A stretch of DNA of 64,000 nt from Polytrichum commune (GCA_950295325.1 OX485804.1:69478033-69542032); one strand, 5' to 3'. Counted from the stretch's first letter, positions 1 to 11,832 are shown. Made by a program: numbers and translations. The notes: generated by a model from the letters alone, not told the origin.

Positions 1-1300
1 AAAAGTTCGGCCTCTCGACGGAAGTTTGGGTTGAGCATTTTGTTATACCCAATCTTTGCTCGAGAGGCCGAACTCTTGGCGCCATAACTTCCTAAAAGTG
101 TTGCCACCTAGGCTCTTTTGGAGGCCATGTCCTTTGGACTTCGGCCTCTAGTGTGAAGGCCGAGAGGACGGACTTTGGGCATTTCAGCATTTTCATTGGT
201 CCAAATGTTGAACCTCTCAAAGTTTGGCCATATTGTGAACCGGCCCTTATATTTGCAATACATGTCTTATTCTTTTTTTGGCACAAATTGAAAATTCAAA
301 TTCAAAATACAACCAACCCAGCCGAAACAGCGCAGCCTAAGTGGAAATCTAGAAATAATGCTCATTTGAGGCCTATCCTTCCAAGTAGGGACTAAGTTGC
401 TACGGGTCACAATAAGACCTTTGACCCCCCAAATCAAATCAAATTTGTTAAGAATGTCATGGTAGGCCACGTCCGGGGTTTTTTCCAAGTCCCTAAGCAT
501 CTGTTTCCATTCAATCCTCCCATACTCTGATTTGTAATACATGTCATAAAAGCTAATGCAATTATTGTTTTGAAGTCTACCATCAAATGATATGTAAGAT
601 CGTATGTTCACTTGTGGTTGGTTCTTCTTATGTACCAGTTTAAGCCAATACTAAAATAAAATAAACCTTATTCTATAAAATCTAGTGACACTACCATACA
701 AGTTAGTAGAGATGTTGTATATTTTTTAAAATTATTCTATATATTTACATAACTACAACTTATAATTTTGTGAAGAATAATACATAATACAACAAAGTTC
801 AAATCAATACCTCTTTTGTGCACTCACATATACTCATACGGATTTAGTATAGTGCACCCCCCCCAAATGATCACTAATGTGGGCCACATTAAATTCAAGC
901 CCACACCAAATCCCTAGTTTAATATCAATGTGGACCATATTAATTTGCTTTTCTAGAATGTTCTAATTTGTGTAAGGTGTTGGTAAGATATCTTTATGAA
1001 GCCTATAGGAACTCGGGGGATGCACTCTACATTATGTTTGAGAATCACGTGCGTTCATGACCCCTTCTAAAAACCCCAATGTATACCATAAGTTATATGT
1101 CTAAGTAGAGATTGTGCCAACTTGAAGTAGTCCTCGCGATTTGCGAACGTTTAACTTTCGTTGTAGGCATCGTAAAAAAAAGCGGGTGGGTTCGTTGGAA
1201 AGCTGGGAACCTAAACCCTCAAACCATGTATGGAAACACTTTTACATGACTGTGAGAACAAAACAACGGCACATATGTGGTAGCAATTTGGAATGACGTA
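1..1300. other. Non-coding stretch with a terminal inverted repeat motif
   Basis: No supported gene. A perfect 15-bp inverted repeat (4-18 and 60-74, AGTTCGGCCTCTCGA) encloses about 40 bases, and further copies of the CGGCCTCT core lie at about 140-165. Between about 815-868 and 1014-1075 there are weak matches to the right and left ends of the 643-bp MITE at 14957-15599 (the GTGCACTC and ATCACGTGCG words), so decayed relatives of that element are likely. The short ORFs here show no recognisable domain. Confidence 0.5.
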
Positions 1301-1324
1301 GGGTTTAGGGTTTAGGGGTTTAGG
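1301..1324 (+). repeat. Interstitial telomere-like repeat
   Basis: About three units of the plant telomere motif TTTAGGG, the last with an extra G. It is too short to be a telomere and sits inside repetitive DNA, so it is an internal telomere-like run or chance simple sequence. Confidence 0.6.
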
Positions 1325-1327
1325 ATT

Positions 1328-1630
1328 TATGAACCACAAAGGTTGAAACACAAATATGTGAATTGTCGAATGAAAGGGCAAGGGGATGCGTGTGGATTGT
1401 GAAACCATACGAACCACTAAGGTTGAAGCTCAAATATGTGAATTGTTGAATGAAGATGGCATTCGGATGCCTAATATGCGTTGTGAAACCATATGGACCA
1501 CAAAGGTTGAAGCACAAATATGTACTTTGTTGAATTAATATGACATTCGAATGCATGTGGGTTGTGAAACCATACGAACCACTAAGGTTGAAGCTCAAAT
1601 ATGTGAATTGTTGAATGAAAGGACAACCCA
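1328..1630. repeat. Four-copy tandem repeat of about 80 bp
   Basis: The words AAGGTTGAA and AAATATGTG recur at about 1339, 1420, 1503 and 1579, a period of roughly 80 bp with moderate divergence. The overlapping minus-strand ORF repeats the same peptide and is explained by this periodicity. Nothing coding is supported. Confidence 0.75.
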
Positions 1631-2189
1631 TCAAATATAGAAGCTTCAAAGAGGTTTCCAATGCGGGTGTCAGGGGACTTTTTCAAAAAGTGCAACTAAC
1701 TTTTTGACTTCACCAACTTTCTTTTTATTCCTATTGTGTTGTCTTTATCCTACCAACGAGAATTGGATCCTCTACATCTTGGATTACATCAAATATTGTA
1801 TATTTCATAAAGTCCTTTGAGCTCAATATATAAGTAGAGCATTTAGACTCATACATATAACGAGGGTAGAGTATCATGGATAGGATGGGAGAGAAGAGAG
1901 ACATGTTTGAGGGTCTAGGATGTGATGAGAAGATAGAAAATTTAGGTGAACCCGATATTCCATTCAATCCATCACCCGAGCGTGAGAGAGATGAGAGAAG
2001 TGCTAGGGATCGCGGGAATGTGCAGTAGAAATATTATTGCATATTCATGTAGAGGACTTCATTACCTATCCATGGATACCAAGAACTCATTTTTTGGACT
2101 TCATATGAATTTTTGAGAGCCAAAAAACCGAGACTATGTCCAAACTTCCAAAAAAAGTTAAAAAGTGCAGATTCAAAGGAACTCGGGAG

Positions 2190-2862
2190 CGGACGCAGGG
2201 GAACTCTAAAGCGGACGTAGGGGAACATGGGGCGGACTTATAGGAACGTTGGAGCGGACGTAAGGGAACATGGAGCAGACAGGGGGGAGCGGAAGGGGGG
2301 GGGGCGGGGGGGAGCGGACGGGGGGAACGCGGGAGCGGACTGAGGGGAGCGGACGTAGGGAACGAGGGGGCGGACGTAGGGAACGAGAGGGCGGAAGGGA
2401 GGGAACGGGTGCGGACTGGGGGGGAACGGGCGCGGAAGGGAGGGAACGGGTGCGGACTGGGGGGAACGCGGGGGGCGGACGTAGGGGAACAGGTGCGGAC
2501 TAGCGGGGAACGGGCGCGGACGGGAGGGAACGGGTGCGGACTGGCGGGGAACGGGCGCGGACGGGAGGGAACAGGTGCGGACTGGGGGGAACGCGGGCGC
2601 GGACGTAGGGGAACGGGTGCGGACTGTCGGGGAACGTGCGCGGACGGGAGGGAACGGGCGCGGACTGGTAGGGAACGGGTGTGGACTGGAGGGGAACGCG
2701 GGGGGCGGACGTAGGGGAACGGGTGCGGACGGGGGCGGGAACGGGTGCGGACTAGGAGGGGAACGGGTGCGGACTAGGAGGGGAACGGGCGCGGACTGGG
2801 AGGGGAACGGGCGCGGACGGGAGGGAACGGATGCGAACAGGGTGGGAACGGGGAGCGGATGG
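2190..2862 (+). repeat. G-rich minisatellite (GCGGACNNRGGGGAACGG family)
   Basis: Dozens of imperfect units of about 15-20 bp built around GGAACGGGTGCGGACTGG, strongly G-biased on the plus strand. It ends a few bases before the TATA box at 2868 and therefore lies in the proximal promoter of the plus-strand gene at 3341. A second array of the same word family (GGAGCGGACGGGG) lies at 9758-10065, upstream of the hAT transposase. The long proline/serine-rich ORFs here are products of the repeat. The runs of four or more G make quadruplex formation plausible. Confidence 0.9.
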
Positions 2863-2867
2863 AGGGG

Positions 2868-2875
2868 TATATAAG
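2868..2875 (+). promoter_or_regulatory. TATA box of the RING-like gene
   Basis: TATATAAG directly follows the G-rich array and lies about 470 bases before the first ATG at 3341. The implied 5' UTR holds a perfect hairpin, AAGGATCCC / T6 / GGGATCCTT, at 2977-3000. Confidence 0.55.
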
Positions 2876-3340
2876 TGGAGGGGACCACTTACATACCCCA
2901 CTCCACTCCTTGTGGGCGCCCGGACGACCCTCCTCTACTACAGAGTGCGGGGTTTAGCGGGGTGCTCGGAGGAGTTAAGGATCCCTTTTTTGGGATCCTT
3001 TTATACTTTTTTTACTGACCTGTTTGTGGGTGATCCACGTGGACCCGTTCCCTTGTGACGTGGCATATTGCCTTTTTGGCATATTCCTTGTGACGCGCCC
3101 AGTCAACTGGCCTCTGCGTGAGCGCTGGTAGCGGGGTGCTCGAAGGGTGTGCTGAATTTTTGTACTTTAATTTTTAACGACATTTTTGAACTAATTCCAC
3201 AGCAACACTATTTTGAAGTGTATGCTTGGATGTTTTGTAGCACTATTATGAAGTGCAATTAGTAATTTAAAAATTAGAGTTCTAGATTAGAATTAGAAAC
3301 TACAATTTGGGTGGATCCGGCAAGTGAAGGATTTCCAGAC

Positions 3341-5614
3341 ATGGCAAGTGGAGGATCTGGAAACATGGCAAGTGGGGGATCAGGTTGTCATAGATCACAT
3401 GTACGCAAGGCCGCTGGATTGGAGTGGGATGTTTATGATGACAACACCCAAAAAGCCAGGGCAGGTTGGGAGAATGTACCACAACCGTGGTCAATGAAGA
3501 CTGCAATGCAGTACGTGGGTTTCCCTCACTTTGATCGGTTGTGGCCAAGACCTTGTCACGAGCGACATTGCAAGGCCATCAGTGCGAGTTATATGCAACT
3601 TGATGACGTGGAGGCAAAATGGAGATTCCTAACGATACTTAGAAGTATCTCCAATTTGGATAGATGGCCCAAGAGTGCAATTCCAAAGTCGGTGGCGTGT
3701 ATGATGTATGCGGAGCACGTGTTGCGAGTTAGGGTGGATTGGTCAAGTTTGGCTACCCTGCATGGTCAAAAATTTGGGGGTATTGGAATTGCATTCACTA
3801 AATGCACAGTTCCAGATATTCCATACACTCCCGTTCCGGAGTGGTTCAGGAGGAATCCTCGACTAGTGGACGAGCCTGGGGCCCCAATTCCAGAGGGTCG
3901 GGAACCAAAAAAGCCACGTAATCGTAAACGACCAGCCAATGACGTGGAGATGGCCATCGAGGAGGCGTTTGAGCATATGGATGAGGGCATGGAGGCAAAT
4001 GTCGAGGTCAACAACCTGATCAACGACGTGGTTAACGAGGTCCTAGACGAGGTAAACCTTGGTGAACATGGAGCGGACCCGACGGAGAGCAGAATGGAGG
4101 AATTGCGTAAGCAACATGCGTTGGAAATTCGTGAATATAAAACGATGATTTTCGAGTTGGAAAATCGAGTTGCAACACTTACGATGGGGGAGGCTAGCAG
4201 TTCAAGTAGTACACCAATTAACCTTCAGTCTTTGGAAGCAGAGAGGGACGCAGCTTTACAGGAGGCCAAGATTGCAAAGTCACAAGCTCTGGAGGTATGT
4301 ATGAGGAATGAAGTAATGCGAGGAAAGATGGAGGCTTTGCAAAAGGAGGTGGTGGACATGCAACAACAACTTCAAGTGGTCAATGAAGTGGTTGTTGATC
4401 ACGAAGCCAAGATTGGCGGACTGGAGGAGCAGAATGCAAGGTTGAAGAAATTTCTGTTGGATGCGATTGTGGAGCGCAAAAATATGAGGACAAGCACATT
4501 GCTTGCTATGGCCAAGGCTCATCAATTTGAAGCTGAGTTTGAGAGCATCCAGAAAGAATGGAACCGCAATCAGAGAATGCGGAACATGATGCTCACGTCA
4601 TGGCCAGAAGATGAGCAGATGTACCCTAGTAGGTGGCATAGGGATAATGAGTGGACAATGCCAAGCGGGAGCATCGATTGGCGTCAAGTGACCGACCCAG
4701 ATCACCATTGGGATGTGACCCAAGTGCATGAATATCCATTCTGCATGAGGGGTGAGTTGTTATGGCCAAATCCACATACAATGGTCTTCGACGGAACCGC
4801 ATGTGCGATTTGCCAATGTCCATTTGGCCCAGAGGGATGCTATCAAGTTGGATCATGTGGGGCCCAATTCCATCCACAATGTCTAATAGGGAATATGATC
4901 AAGAAACGCCAATGTCCTCATTGCAGATCACCCTTCCACCCTCGTTTGTACCTCCAATTTGGCCTTCGGGATTACATGCCTAACGACTGGGTATTAAAGC
5001 CATGGGACTTTCCCTTCGATCTTCAAGAGTTTGATGGGGAGAATGTTGAGTGGAGTTGGTTATACAATTGTGCCAAGGTTGAACTATGGCACGAGAACAG
5101 AGATGGCGACTGGACACGGAATGCACGTCAAATTTTGTATGTTGCAGACGAGTTGTATCCCAACAAGCCCCCCGATCATGGCTTGAAAAGATTTTTGTAC
5201 CAAATTCTTGAATGGCATTGGGATTCAACCAGCAGACAATTAAAGAGAAGCATTCATCCTCCTTGGTACAATGCAGCAGGTCTCGAATCAGTATCGGAGC
5301 ATGATTTGGAAGAAGATGCAGATGAGATGCCCACGGAACGGGATCCGAGATATGAACTGCAGTTAGAGGTGGGGTACCACAAGAACAGGCTGCAGTTGGC
5401 TGCAATTGATGCACTCTTGCATAGAGTTGCGGATGATGCGGTATTGAGATGGCTAAATGGTGGGCCTAGACCACGTAATGCCGTTCCATTGTCTCCTGGT
5501 AGTCGTTCATACCTCACCCGTGGAACAACGCGAAGCATGGAAGCGGGGGAATCATCACGAGCACGACGAGGATCTACTTCAGCTAGAATAGACCTCGATT
5601 CAGATTCGGATTAG
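3341..5614 (+). CDS. RING-like zinc-finger protein with a central coiled coil
   Basis: Open frame of 757 codons from the first ATG; it is open upstream to 3311 but with no earlier ATG. Order: a basic N-terminal region rich in Trp and Pro, an acidic middle, a long coiled coil (about residues 245-415, heptad-rich in Glu, Lys, Leu and Met), a RING-like finger at residues 488-528, then a Trp-rich conserved-looking C-terminal region and a Ser/Arg/Asp tail. The finger has RING-H2 spacing (C488, C491, C506, H511, C514, C525, C528), but the expected fourth ligand after C506 is Ala508. RING proteins are usually E3 ubiquitin ligases; activity here is uncertain. The architecture resembles uncharacterised RING proteins I recall from mosses (memory, not a search). 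It is convergent with the hAT transposase at 6314-9511 and both have G-rich arrays upstream, so it may be an element-associated accessory gene or a host gene beside the element. Confidence 0.75.
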   Translation: MASGGSGNMASGGSGCHRSHVRKAAGLEWDVYDDNTQKARAGWENVPQPWSMKTAMQYVGFPHFDRLWPRPCHERHCKAISASYMQLDDVEAKWRFLTILRSISNLDRWPKSAIPKSVACMMYAEHVLRVRVDWSSLATLHGQKFGGIGIAFTKCTVPDIPYTPVPEWFRRNPRLVDEPGAPIPEGREPKKPRNRKRPANDVEMAIEEAFEHMDEGMEANVEVNNLINDVVNEVLDEVNLGEHGADPTESRMEELRKQHALEIREYKTMIFELENRVATLTMGEASSSSSTPINLQSLEAERDAALQEAKIAKSQALEVCMRNEVMRGKMEALQKEVVDMQQQLQVVNEVVVDHEAKIGGLEEQNARLKKFLLDAIVERKNMRTSTLLAMAKAHQFEAEFESIQKEWNRNQRMRNMMLTSWPEDEQMYPSRWHRDNEWTMPSGSIDWRQVTDPDHHWDVTQVHEYPFCMRGELLWPNPHTMVFDGTACAICQCPFGPEGCYQVGSCGAQFHPQCLIGNMIKKRQCPHCRSPFHPRLYLQFGLRDYMPNDWVLKPWDFPFDLQEFDGENVEWSWLYNCAKVELWHENRDGDWTRNARQILYVADELYPNKPPDHGLKRFLYQILEWHWDSTSRQLKRSIHPPWYNAAGLESVSEHDLEEDADEMPTERDPRYELQLEVGYHKNRLQLAAIDALLHRVADDAVLRWLNGGPRPRNAVPLSPGSRSYLTRGTTRSMEAGESSRARRGSTSARIDLDSDSD

Positions 5615-6313
5615 GCATTTTTGTACCATGTTTAAGAAGTTGTATAGGAACGGATGAAGACTTTGGACACAATGAACATATTTCATGTTCAAAGTATATG
5701 TAATATAAAGAGGATTTACCGACAAGTTGTTATTTCTAAGATCGTGTAAAAGATAGCATATGGATGCCACATGTTTTAATGTTATTCGAAACTTTTAAAA
5801 ACTTACTTGAATATTAGTAATTCATATGATAGTCTAACCAAAAGTACTATTGACTACATAGTCAATATTGAATACCACATAAAGATATAATTATATAAAC
5901 CGGATAGAAAGGTCCTCAAAAAGAGGATGTCACCAACGAAGCATGTACAATCGAGCAATAGGGGATTGCAATATTTATAAAAGCATATTCTTTAAGAAGC
6001 TCAATAAATAAACATAAAACTCCATTCACAGTAAGAATTATACAAAATAGTAATTAATAAAGGCATAATATGTTATTGGAGATTAATTGCAATGCTAAGT
6101 TGACAACCATATTGTATTTTAAAAATTTTAAAAAACATGCAATAAATAATTTTATTACTATAATAAAATGTTACAACTTCGAAGGTAACGTTCGCTTTGT
6201 GGTCTAAATATCTTACCGAAGGCCCTAAGGTTGTAACTTGTATCAATTTTGACGTAAGTAATAAATTATGGGAGTACGTGGGAGCACCAAAATACCACAT
6301 TTGTGCAAAACCA
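5615..6313. other. AT-rich convergent 3' region
   Basis: About 700 bases between two tail-to-tail genes. It is AT-rich with AATAAA-like words on both strands, consistent with shared 3' UTR and polyadenylation territory. No further gene seen. Confidence 0.5.
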
Positions 6314-9300
6314 TTACGTTCGAATCCGTACTGTGGGATCATTTGCTTCGATACATCTTGGGTCCTCTTCAGACTCGTCTGTGCTGCAATCATCATCCGT
6401 TTGGGGAGTCGCGCTCCGAAGATGCAACTCTCGGTCACGTTGTGAGAAAATTATCTTCTTGGTCGGCCGAGAGCCCTCTGCATCCTGTATGCCATTTTCA
6501 TCTAGATGTGGTCTACCCTCATCTTCATTGTAGTCTTCAGCAGTAAACGGAAGCGATCTTCCTTGATACCTCTTCCTAGTACGTTTGACACCTCTCGTAG
6601 TTCTCTGACGCCCTCCACCCGTACCACGACTTGAGTGCACTTCATCTCTACTTCCATCTATAAAAACATCCCCCGTTGTACTTCCGCCTCCAACTCCAAG
6701 GCCACATGTTCCATTGGATTGACTGTGTGGAAGTGAAACTGATGCGGATGGAATTGCAATTGGTATGTTCTCAACAACATGTCGACGAACAGATTGACGA
6801 CGTGGCGCCTCTGTAGTAACATTTCTTGAAACATTGTGTATAGCAACCAAAGTAGCACCCACCGCAGTTGCACGTGAAACACCCAATCTAGAAGTATTGG
6901 CAATACTTCGAGTGAGAGGACGACGTTGACCTTGTGCATGCACTTGCACCGTAGAGGTTGATGCAGTTCTTTGAAGAGCACGGAATCGAGTTGTAGGTAT
7001 TTCAGGAACATTGGGCGTTTGATCTTCTATACGGTGGTTGGATATGAGGGAGGCGTCCATAGATTCAGAATGTACTCGGGCTGGAAGTGGATCCTGTTGA
7101 ACGTGCGTTGGCTCATTTGCGGGTAGTACATTGTCACCTTCACCAAAAGAAAGAGAATCGCTCCGAGGTTGCAAGGAATCTACTTCAATTCCTACATTCT
7201 CACTTGCCCCCATAGCAACATTATGGGCAGGGCGAAATCCTTGTCCAGTGTGGAGAGTTTCAAAAGGCGGTCCTCCAATAGACCCCTCATGATCGTCATG
7301 CATTCCGTCGTTATGTTGGGGGACATCCGGTTCATCAAAATCAAACACCCCAAGGTTTCCATCACTACCATTGCCATCCTCATCTTCTGAATCATGATTC
7401 TCGGAATCGAGGTCATCCAAATCAAAGTCGATGTCATCAACATTGTTGTCATCATCATTTCCGGCCCTATCATTTGGATCCACGTCATCTTCGTTGTCAT
7501 CTTCTTCGTCAAGGTCATCGTCAGAATGGACCTCATTCAATTCGTACCATTGCGCAGGTCTTGGGCCCCTCCGATGTCGAATGAGCCTACTATTGGTATA
7601 TATGTAGACGAGGTCCTCGGCACGACTATGCTTCAAGCGATTGCGACTCTTGTTGTGAACATATGAGTACATGCTCCAATTGCGTTCACATGCGGATGCG
7701 GAACATACTTGTGCAAGGATACGTCTTGCTATTGTTTGGAGGGCTTTAGCTCCACCTCCCATTGCATCCCACCATTCATGGAGAGGTGCGGCATGCACGC
7801 TCGGGTCAGTAGAATCAGCAAAAGGCCCTCGATTTTCAAGGAAATCTTGGTACTGGTGGAGGATTTGGACATAAGTGTCCTCATCTTAAGCAAGCCTGCG
7901 AAGAACTCGATTTAGGATTGTCCTCGAATTCTCATCCTCATGGAGTGGGGCCCAACCACGTAGAAGCGGATTTAACATCGCTCCAGCCCAATGTAGATCA
8001 TTCAACATCAACCTCCATCTATTTTGAAACGTTAGCATAGCATTTGCAGCAAGCTCAGGGCTTAAGCGAAATGAAGGTTTACTGAATCCACGAATATGGG
8101 TTTGTAAATCATGCATAACCCTCCAAGCCATTCCCATTGCAGGCGCCTTGCCATCAAATACACGAAGAGCTTTAACAACCGGGATCACCATATACAAGAA
8201 ATTTTCGCACGTGTTCCAGAATCCATCAGAACGTATAAAGCTTCGCACAGCAGAGCCCTTCATGTAAGAGGTGCGAGATCTCCTCCTCATATCACGCATT
8301 AGAGTAGGCCAATCCTCATCAACCACCATTCTTTCCAAAGCATTGCGTACTTGAAGAAGACGATCTATCATGATGAAGTTCGTTGCAAAACGGGTCTCTA
8401 CAGGTAGGCGGAGTGAGAGATTTGGTGACAACCTCCGGAATATAGCTTGAGAAGCATGATGGTTTTTGATAAAAACACAAATATGGCGCGCCTTTTTTAC
8501 CAACTTTTTCACCCATTCCTCCTTCCCCCAATTTTCTAAGAGGAGATCTAGGCAATGCGCAGCACATCCTTGAAAATATAGATCGGGATTTGCTTGAATC
8601 AAGTCGCGAGCAGCGGAGGCCATAACTGGGGCATTGTCGGTGCAAATCTGGACCACATTATGTCGACCAACCTTTTCCACAAATGGTTGAATTTGAGCAG
8701 CAACGTATACATGATCCTTGTGATTTCCCGTGGTATCAATGGTACCCAAGAAAACGTCTCCCTTTGTGCCGCATTGGAGAACGTTTAGGAGAGGTCGGTT
8801 TTGCACGTTGTCCCATCCATCACAACATATTGTAACACCGTATTTTTCAACGGAATTCCCCATCTTCTCCTTCACTTGCCTATCTAAGTCAACCTTTTTA
8901 TCAGTTAACAACTTCGTACGGATGGCATTGTACGATGGTGGTGTGTAGGCTGGCATTCGATGACGGGCAGTTTCACGCACAGCATGAACAAATGCAGGAT
9001 GTCTCACAATGTTGAAAGGAATGTTAGCTTCATAAAAAGCCGTTGCCCATGCTCTATCAAGGAGTTGTTTTGTTGACACATTGAACCCCTCCGTTATGTT
9101 GAGTTGACGTAGTTCACGAGGAGGTGTGCCATATATCACAACATCAGAATGTTGAGTGGATTGGGACATAAGCAAAGGCTCTGTTTCACTAATTACGGAG
9201 TCCGCTATAATAGGCTCCAGAGGTACAATATCTGGCACCGGAGAGTCCTCATTTACAATGCCTACATGTAAGGGCACAATGCCTCCGCAATGTTCAAACA

Positions 9301-9511
9301 AGACCCTAATATGCGGGGGTACCATCCTACATGTGGAAACATCACAAGCACCCCCTACAGGAGGTCTATAACCAAGGTGGGCCAACATTCTATTTCCTCG
9401 GTAAGATATGACGAACGGGCAAAACCTACATTTAACCTGCCTTTGTGATTTACCGGGAACCATCCCCTTATCCTCGTACCAATGATCCCATGCATCATTT
9501 CGGCGTGGCAT
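6314..9511 (-). pseudogene. Ac-like hAT transposase with one in-frame stop
   Basis: One frame of about 1,066 codons from ATG at 9511, broken only by TAA at 7886-7888. The same frame carries on below it, so this is a nonsense change and not a frameshift. A BED-type zinc finger comes first (Trp-rich start, CRFC, later His and Cys ligands), then a DUF659-like RNase H fold core with CDGW and CTDNAP acidic motifs and the GCAAHCLDL box, then the hAT C-terminal dimerisation region (ARRILAQVCSASACERNWS). A very acidic Asp/Glu stretch and a basic tail follow. A splice acceptor (TTTGTATTTGCAG) ends just upstream of the ATG and a donor-like CTA/GTATGC lies near 9575, so a 5' UTR intron is likely. hAT transposases cut and paste DNA with 8-bp target duplications. 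The stop probably inactivates this copy. Confidence 0.88.
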
Positions 9512-9741
9512 GACTTCAACAAAACCTGCAAATACAAACAAGTTAGAGCAAGTAACTTTGATCGCATACTAGGTCCTGTTCAAGAGTGCCACAAGGGCAA
9601 CCCTAATTCACAGTCACTAGATTGGACAAAGTATCCTCTGCATTCGGGTCTCACGCATTCAATCCTCACTCCTCAAAGGAGAATCAAAAGACTTGAGACA
9701 CACTATGTCAGTGGAGGCAAAAATGGCACCTTGAACCCTCA

Positions 9742-9748
9742 ATTTATA
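9742..9748 (-). promoter_or_regulatory. TATA box of the hAT transposase gene
   Basis: On the minus strand the sequence reads TATAAAT, about 170 bases before the candidate 5' UTR splice donor and just inside the G-rich array. This mirrors the layout on the other side, where array, TATA box and gene follow in the same order. Confidence 0.45.
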
Positions 9749-9757
9749 GTATTCGAA

Positions 9758-10065
9758 TCGGACGGGGGAGCGGACGGAAGGGGGGGGGGAGCGGACGGGG
9801 AGCGGACGGAGGGGGGGGGGGGGACCGGACGGGGGGGCGGACGGAAGGGGGGGAGCGGACGGACGGGGGGGAGCGGACGGGGGGAGCGGACAAGGGAGCG
9901 GACGGGGGAGCGGACGGACGGGGGAGCGGACGGGGGAGCGGACGGACGGGGGGGGGGGGGGGCGGACGGGGTTGGGAACGGGAGCGGACGGGGATTATGA
10001 ACGGGAGCGGACGGGGGCGAACGGGGGTTGGGAACGGAGGCGGACGGGGGGGCGGACGGGCTCTA
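9758..10065 (+). repeat. G-rich minisatellite, second array
   Basis: Imperfect repeats of GGAGCGGACGGGG with long G runs, the same word family as the array at 2190-2862 and in the same plus-strand orientation. It lies upstream of the minus-strand transposase, which therefore has C-rich sequence on its sense side. The two arrays are direct, not inverted, so they are not ordinary terminal inverted repeats. Confidence 0.9.
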
Positions 10066-11379
10066 GTAAATTTTTCCCCACTTTACCTTTACTTTGTTGA
10101 CATGTCATCACACGTGGACATTGTAAATCCTACGTGTCAGAAATGGGTTAATGTAATTACACAAAAAAATCGGTAAAATTCAAGTCCGTCAGGATAAAGA
10201 CAGCATCCGGCATAATGTCGTGACGGATACGTGTCGTGACGGCACGACATTATGTCGGGATTACCCTCCGTCACGACACAATAGACAACCCTGGCGTCTA
10301 CGTGATTATGATGACGTCTTCTAGAGCTACCAATTCGTGACACGGGGATGTATCCCGGATCGACTGTGTGATGATGATTATATTCGTTCCCCGCGTTGGA
10401 CGTGAGGTGTTCATGTTTTCGTCGATGACTCTGTGAACATGAGCATGTCTTCCATAATAATTGCCAAATTACGTTGAAATGTTTTACACAACAACTGCAT
10501 GTCTTTGCAAATGTTTTTATAACATGTAAGACGTGACGTGAACATGTTTTGAGGGACCGATTGTCGAGTAATGGCAGTGTTTTGCATAACATCCCTAAAA
10601 TCCCGCGAGATGTTTTCATGGACGCCCTGCTTAAGTTTAGAACGTCTCCGGCCGGACATCCGCGCGGTGACATTGACGTCCACATAAACATTACTCCTGT
10701 TTCCCAAAGCATGTATCGCATCCGCCAAAACACCATCACATACACATCGTCAGCAATAACATGCACGCTGAGATGTCACTACAGACACGCAAACGTTCTC
10801 TGTGACGTCTGTCATGACACCCACAATGCCCACGACCACGGATGGGCAACGCAATCAAGGACATCCTCATGTCCATCGCCATGTCCTCAGGGACATGGCG
10901 ATGTTCAACGAAATGAGCATCAAAACCAAGGCCGCGTTATCGTAGACATCAAGCGTGACATCTCCACGTCATCTTGGGACGTCTTTGAAAGCACAACGAT
11001 GTTTCTGGTGACGTACTCGCGAACGTCAATGTGGGAAAAAAACCATTCAAATGAATGCTGACGTGGCCTGCCACGCCACTCTTTCCTGGGTCCATGTCAG
11101 ACGCCACGTCATATTCCACGTCACCATTGGATAGGATGACATTGGCGGCCATGTGGCACAGCCCGCCATTCTACTGCTTAGGTGTCCTCGACGTGGCGCC
11201 CAGTGGGCACATTTCTCATCCCCCCAAAATCTCCAAAAATTGTCTGTGTTACACGGATGTCCAAACGTTTTTTGTGATGTCCCCGCGCGTTACAGCGTGT
11301 TACACGCGTTAGTACGTCCGAAGGATGTAAACCCGGATGTCACAATGTCTCCCAGGACATGAGCAGGGACGTAACAAAA
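10066..11379. other. ACGTC-rich repeat region with hairpins, no supported gene
   Basis: Dense in GACGTC, GACATG and ACGTGG words, unlike its AT-rich surroundings. Two strong hairpins are visible: an imperfect palindrome at 10207-10259 (CATAATGTCGTG arms) and a perfect 13-bp-arm hairpin at 10874-10903 (CATCGCCATGTCC, 4-base loop). ORFs on both strands encode no recognisable domain. It is probably a non-autonomous element or the terminal part of one. Confidence 0.45.
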
Positions 11380-11832
11380 AACGCGGGTTTCTTATACTGT
11401 GTAATGGCAGTGAGTATACGATCCTTAGCAAACTATCTTCTAAAGCCTCCATTACAAGGTCAAAGCCATCACCTTCAAGGACCATCATTAGAAGTTGTTA
11501 TGGACATGTTCATTACATTGGCTTGTCACAACTTTGTGTCCAAATCAAAGCATTTTGTGCGAAGTGCAATGAGTATTATGGATTTTATCATGGCGCTCAA
11601 AAAACACTAAGGTTTCAAGTTTGTGCTTGACAATTGTTTTACATGGCAACATAAAGACAAGATATTCATTTTCAAAATGTCGGTCAACCTCGGAGGTAGT
11701 GCAATGGATTTGATGAGGTGTATGCATGTTGAAAGGAACATGGAGGATTTGTGGATAATGACTGACCATGTCAAATAGTTGAAAGACCGGACAACAATGG
11801 CATGTCATGTGTATGGTAGTAAATAATGCAAG

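Larger units (their letters stand above)
2190..10065. mobile_element. Candidate two-gene hAT element bounded by G-rich arrays
   Basis: A convergent RING-like gene and an Ac-like transposase lie between two arrays of the same G-rich minisatellite. Many hAT elements have repeat-rich subterminal regions, so the pair may be one element of about 7.9 kb. Against this, I found no clear terminal inverted repeat or 8-bp target duplication at either edge, and the arrays are direct. The outer limits are therefore those of the arrays, not proven element ends. Confidence 0.35.

Noticed and set aside
2238-2888. A 216-codon Pro/Ser/Arg-rich frame on the minus strand
   Set aside because: Produced by the G-rich minisatellite; no start context and no domain.
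3311-3340. An earlier start of the RING-like gene
   Set aside because: The frame begins with GTG; nuclear genes start at ATG, and the first ATG is at 3341.
9512-9541. An earlier start of the hAT transposase
   Set aside because: The frame begins with TTG, and a splice acceptor lies between it and the ATG at 9511.
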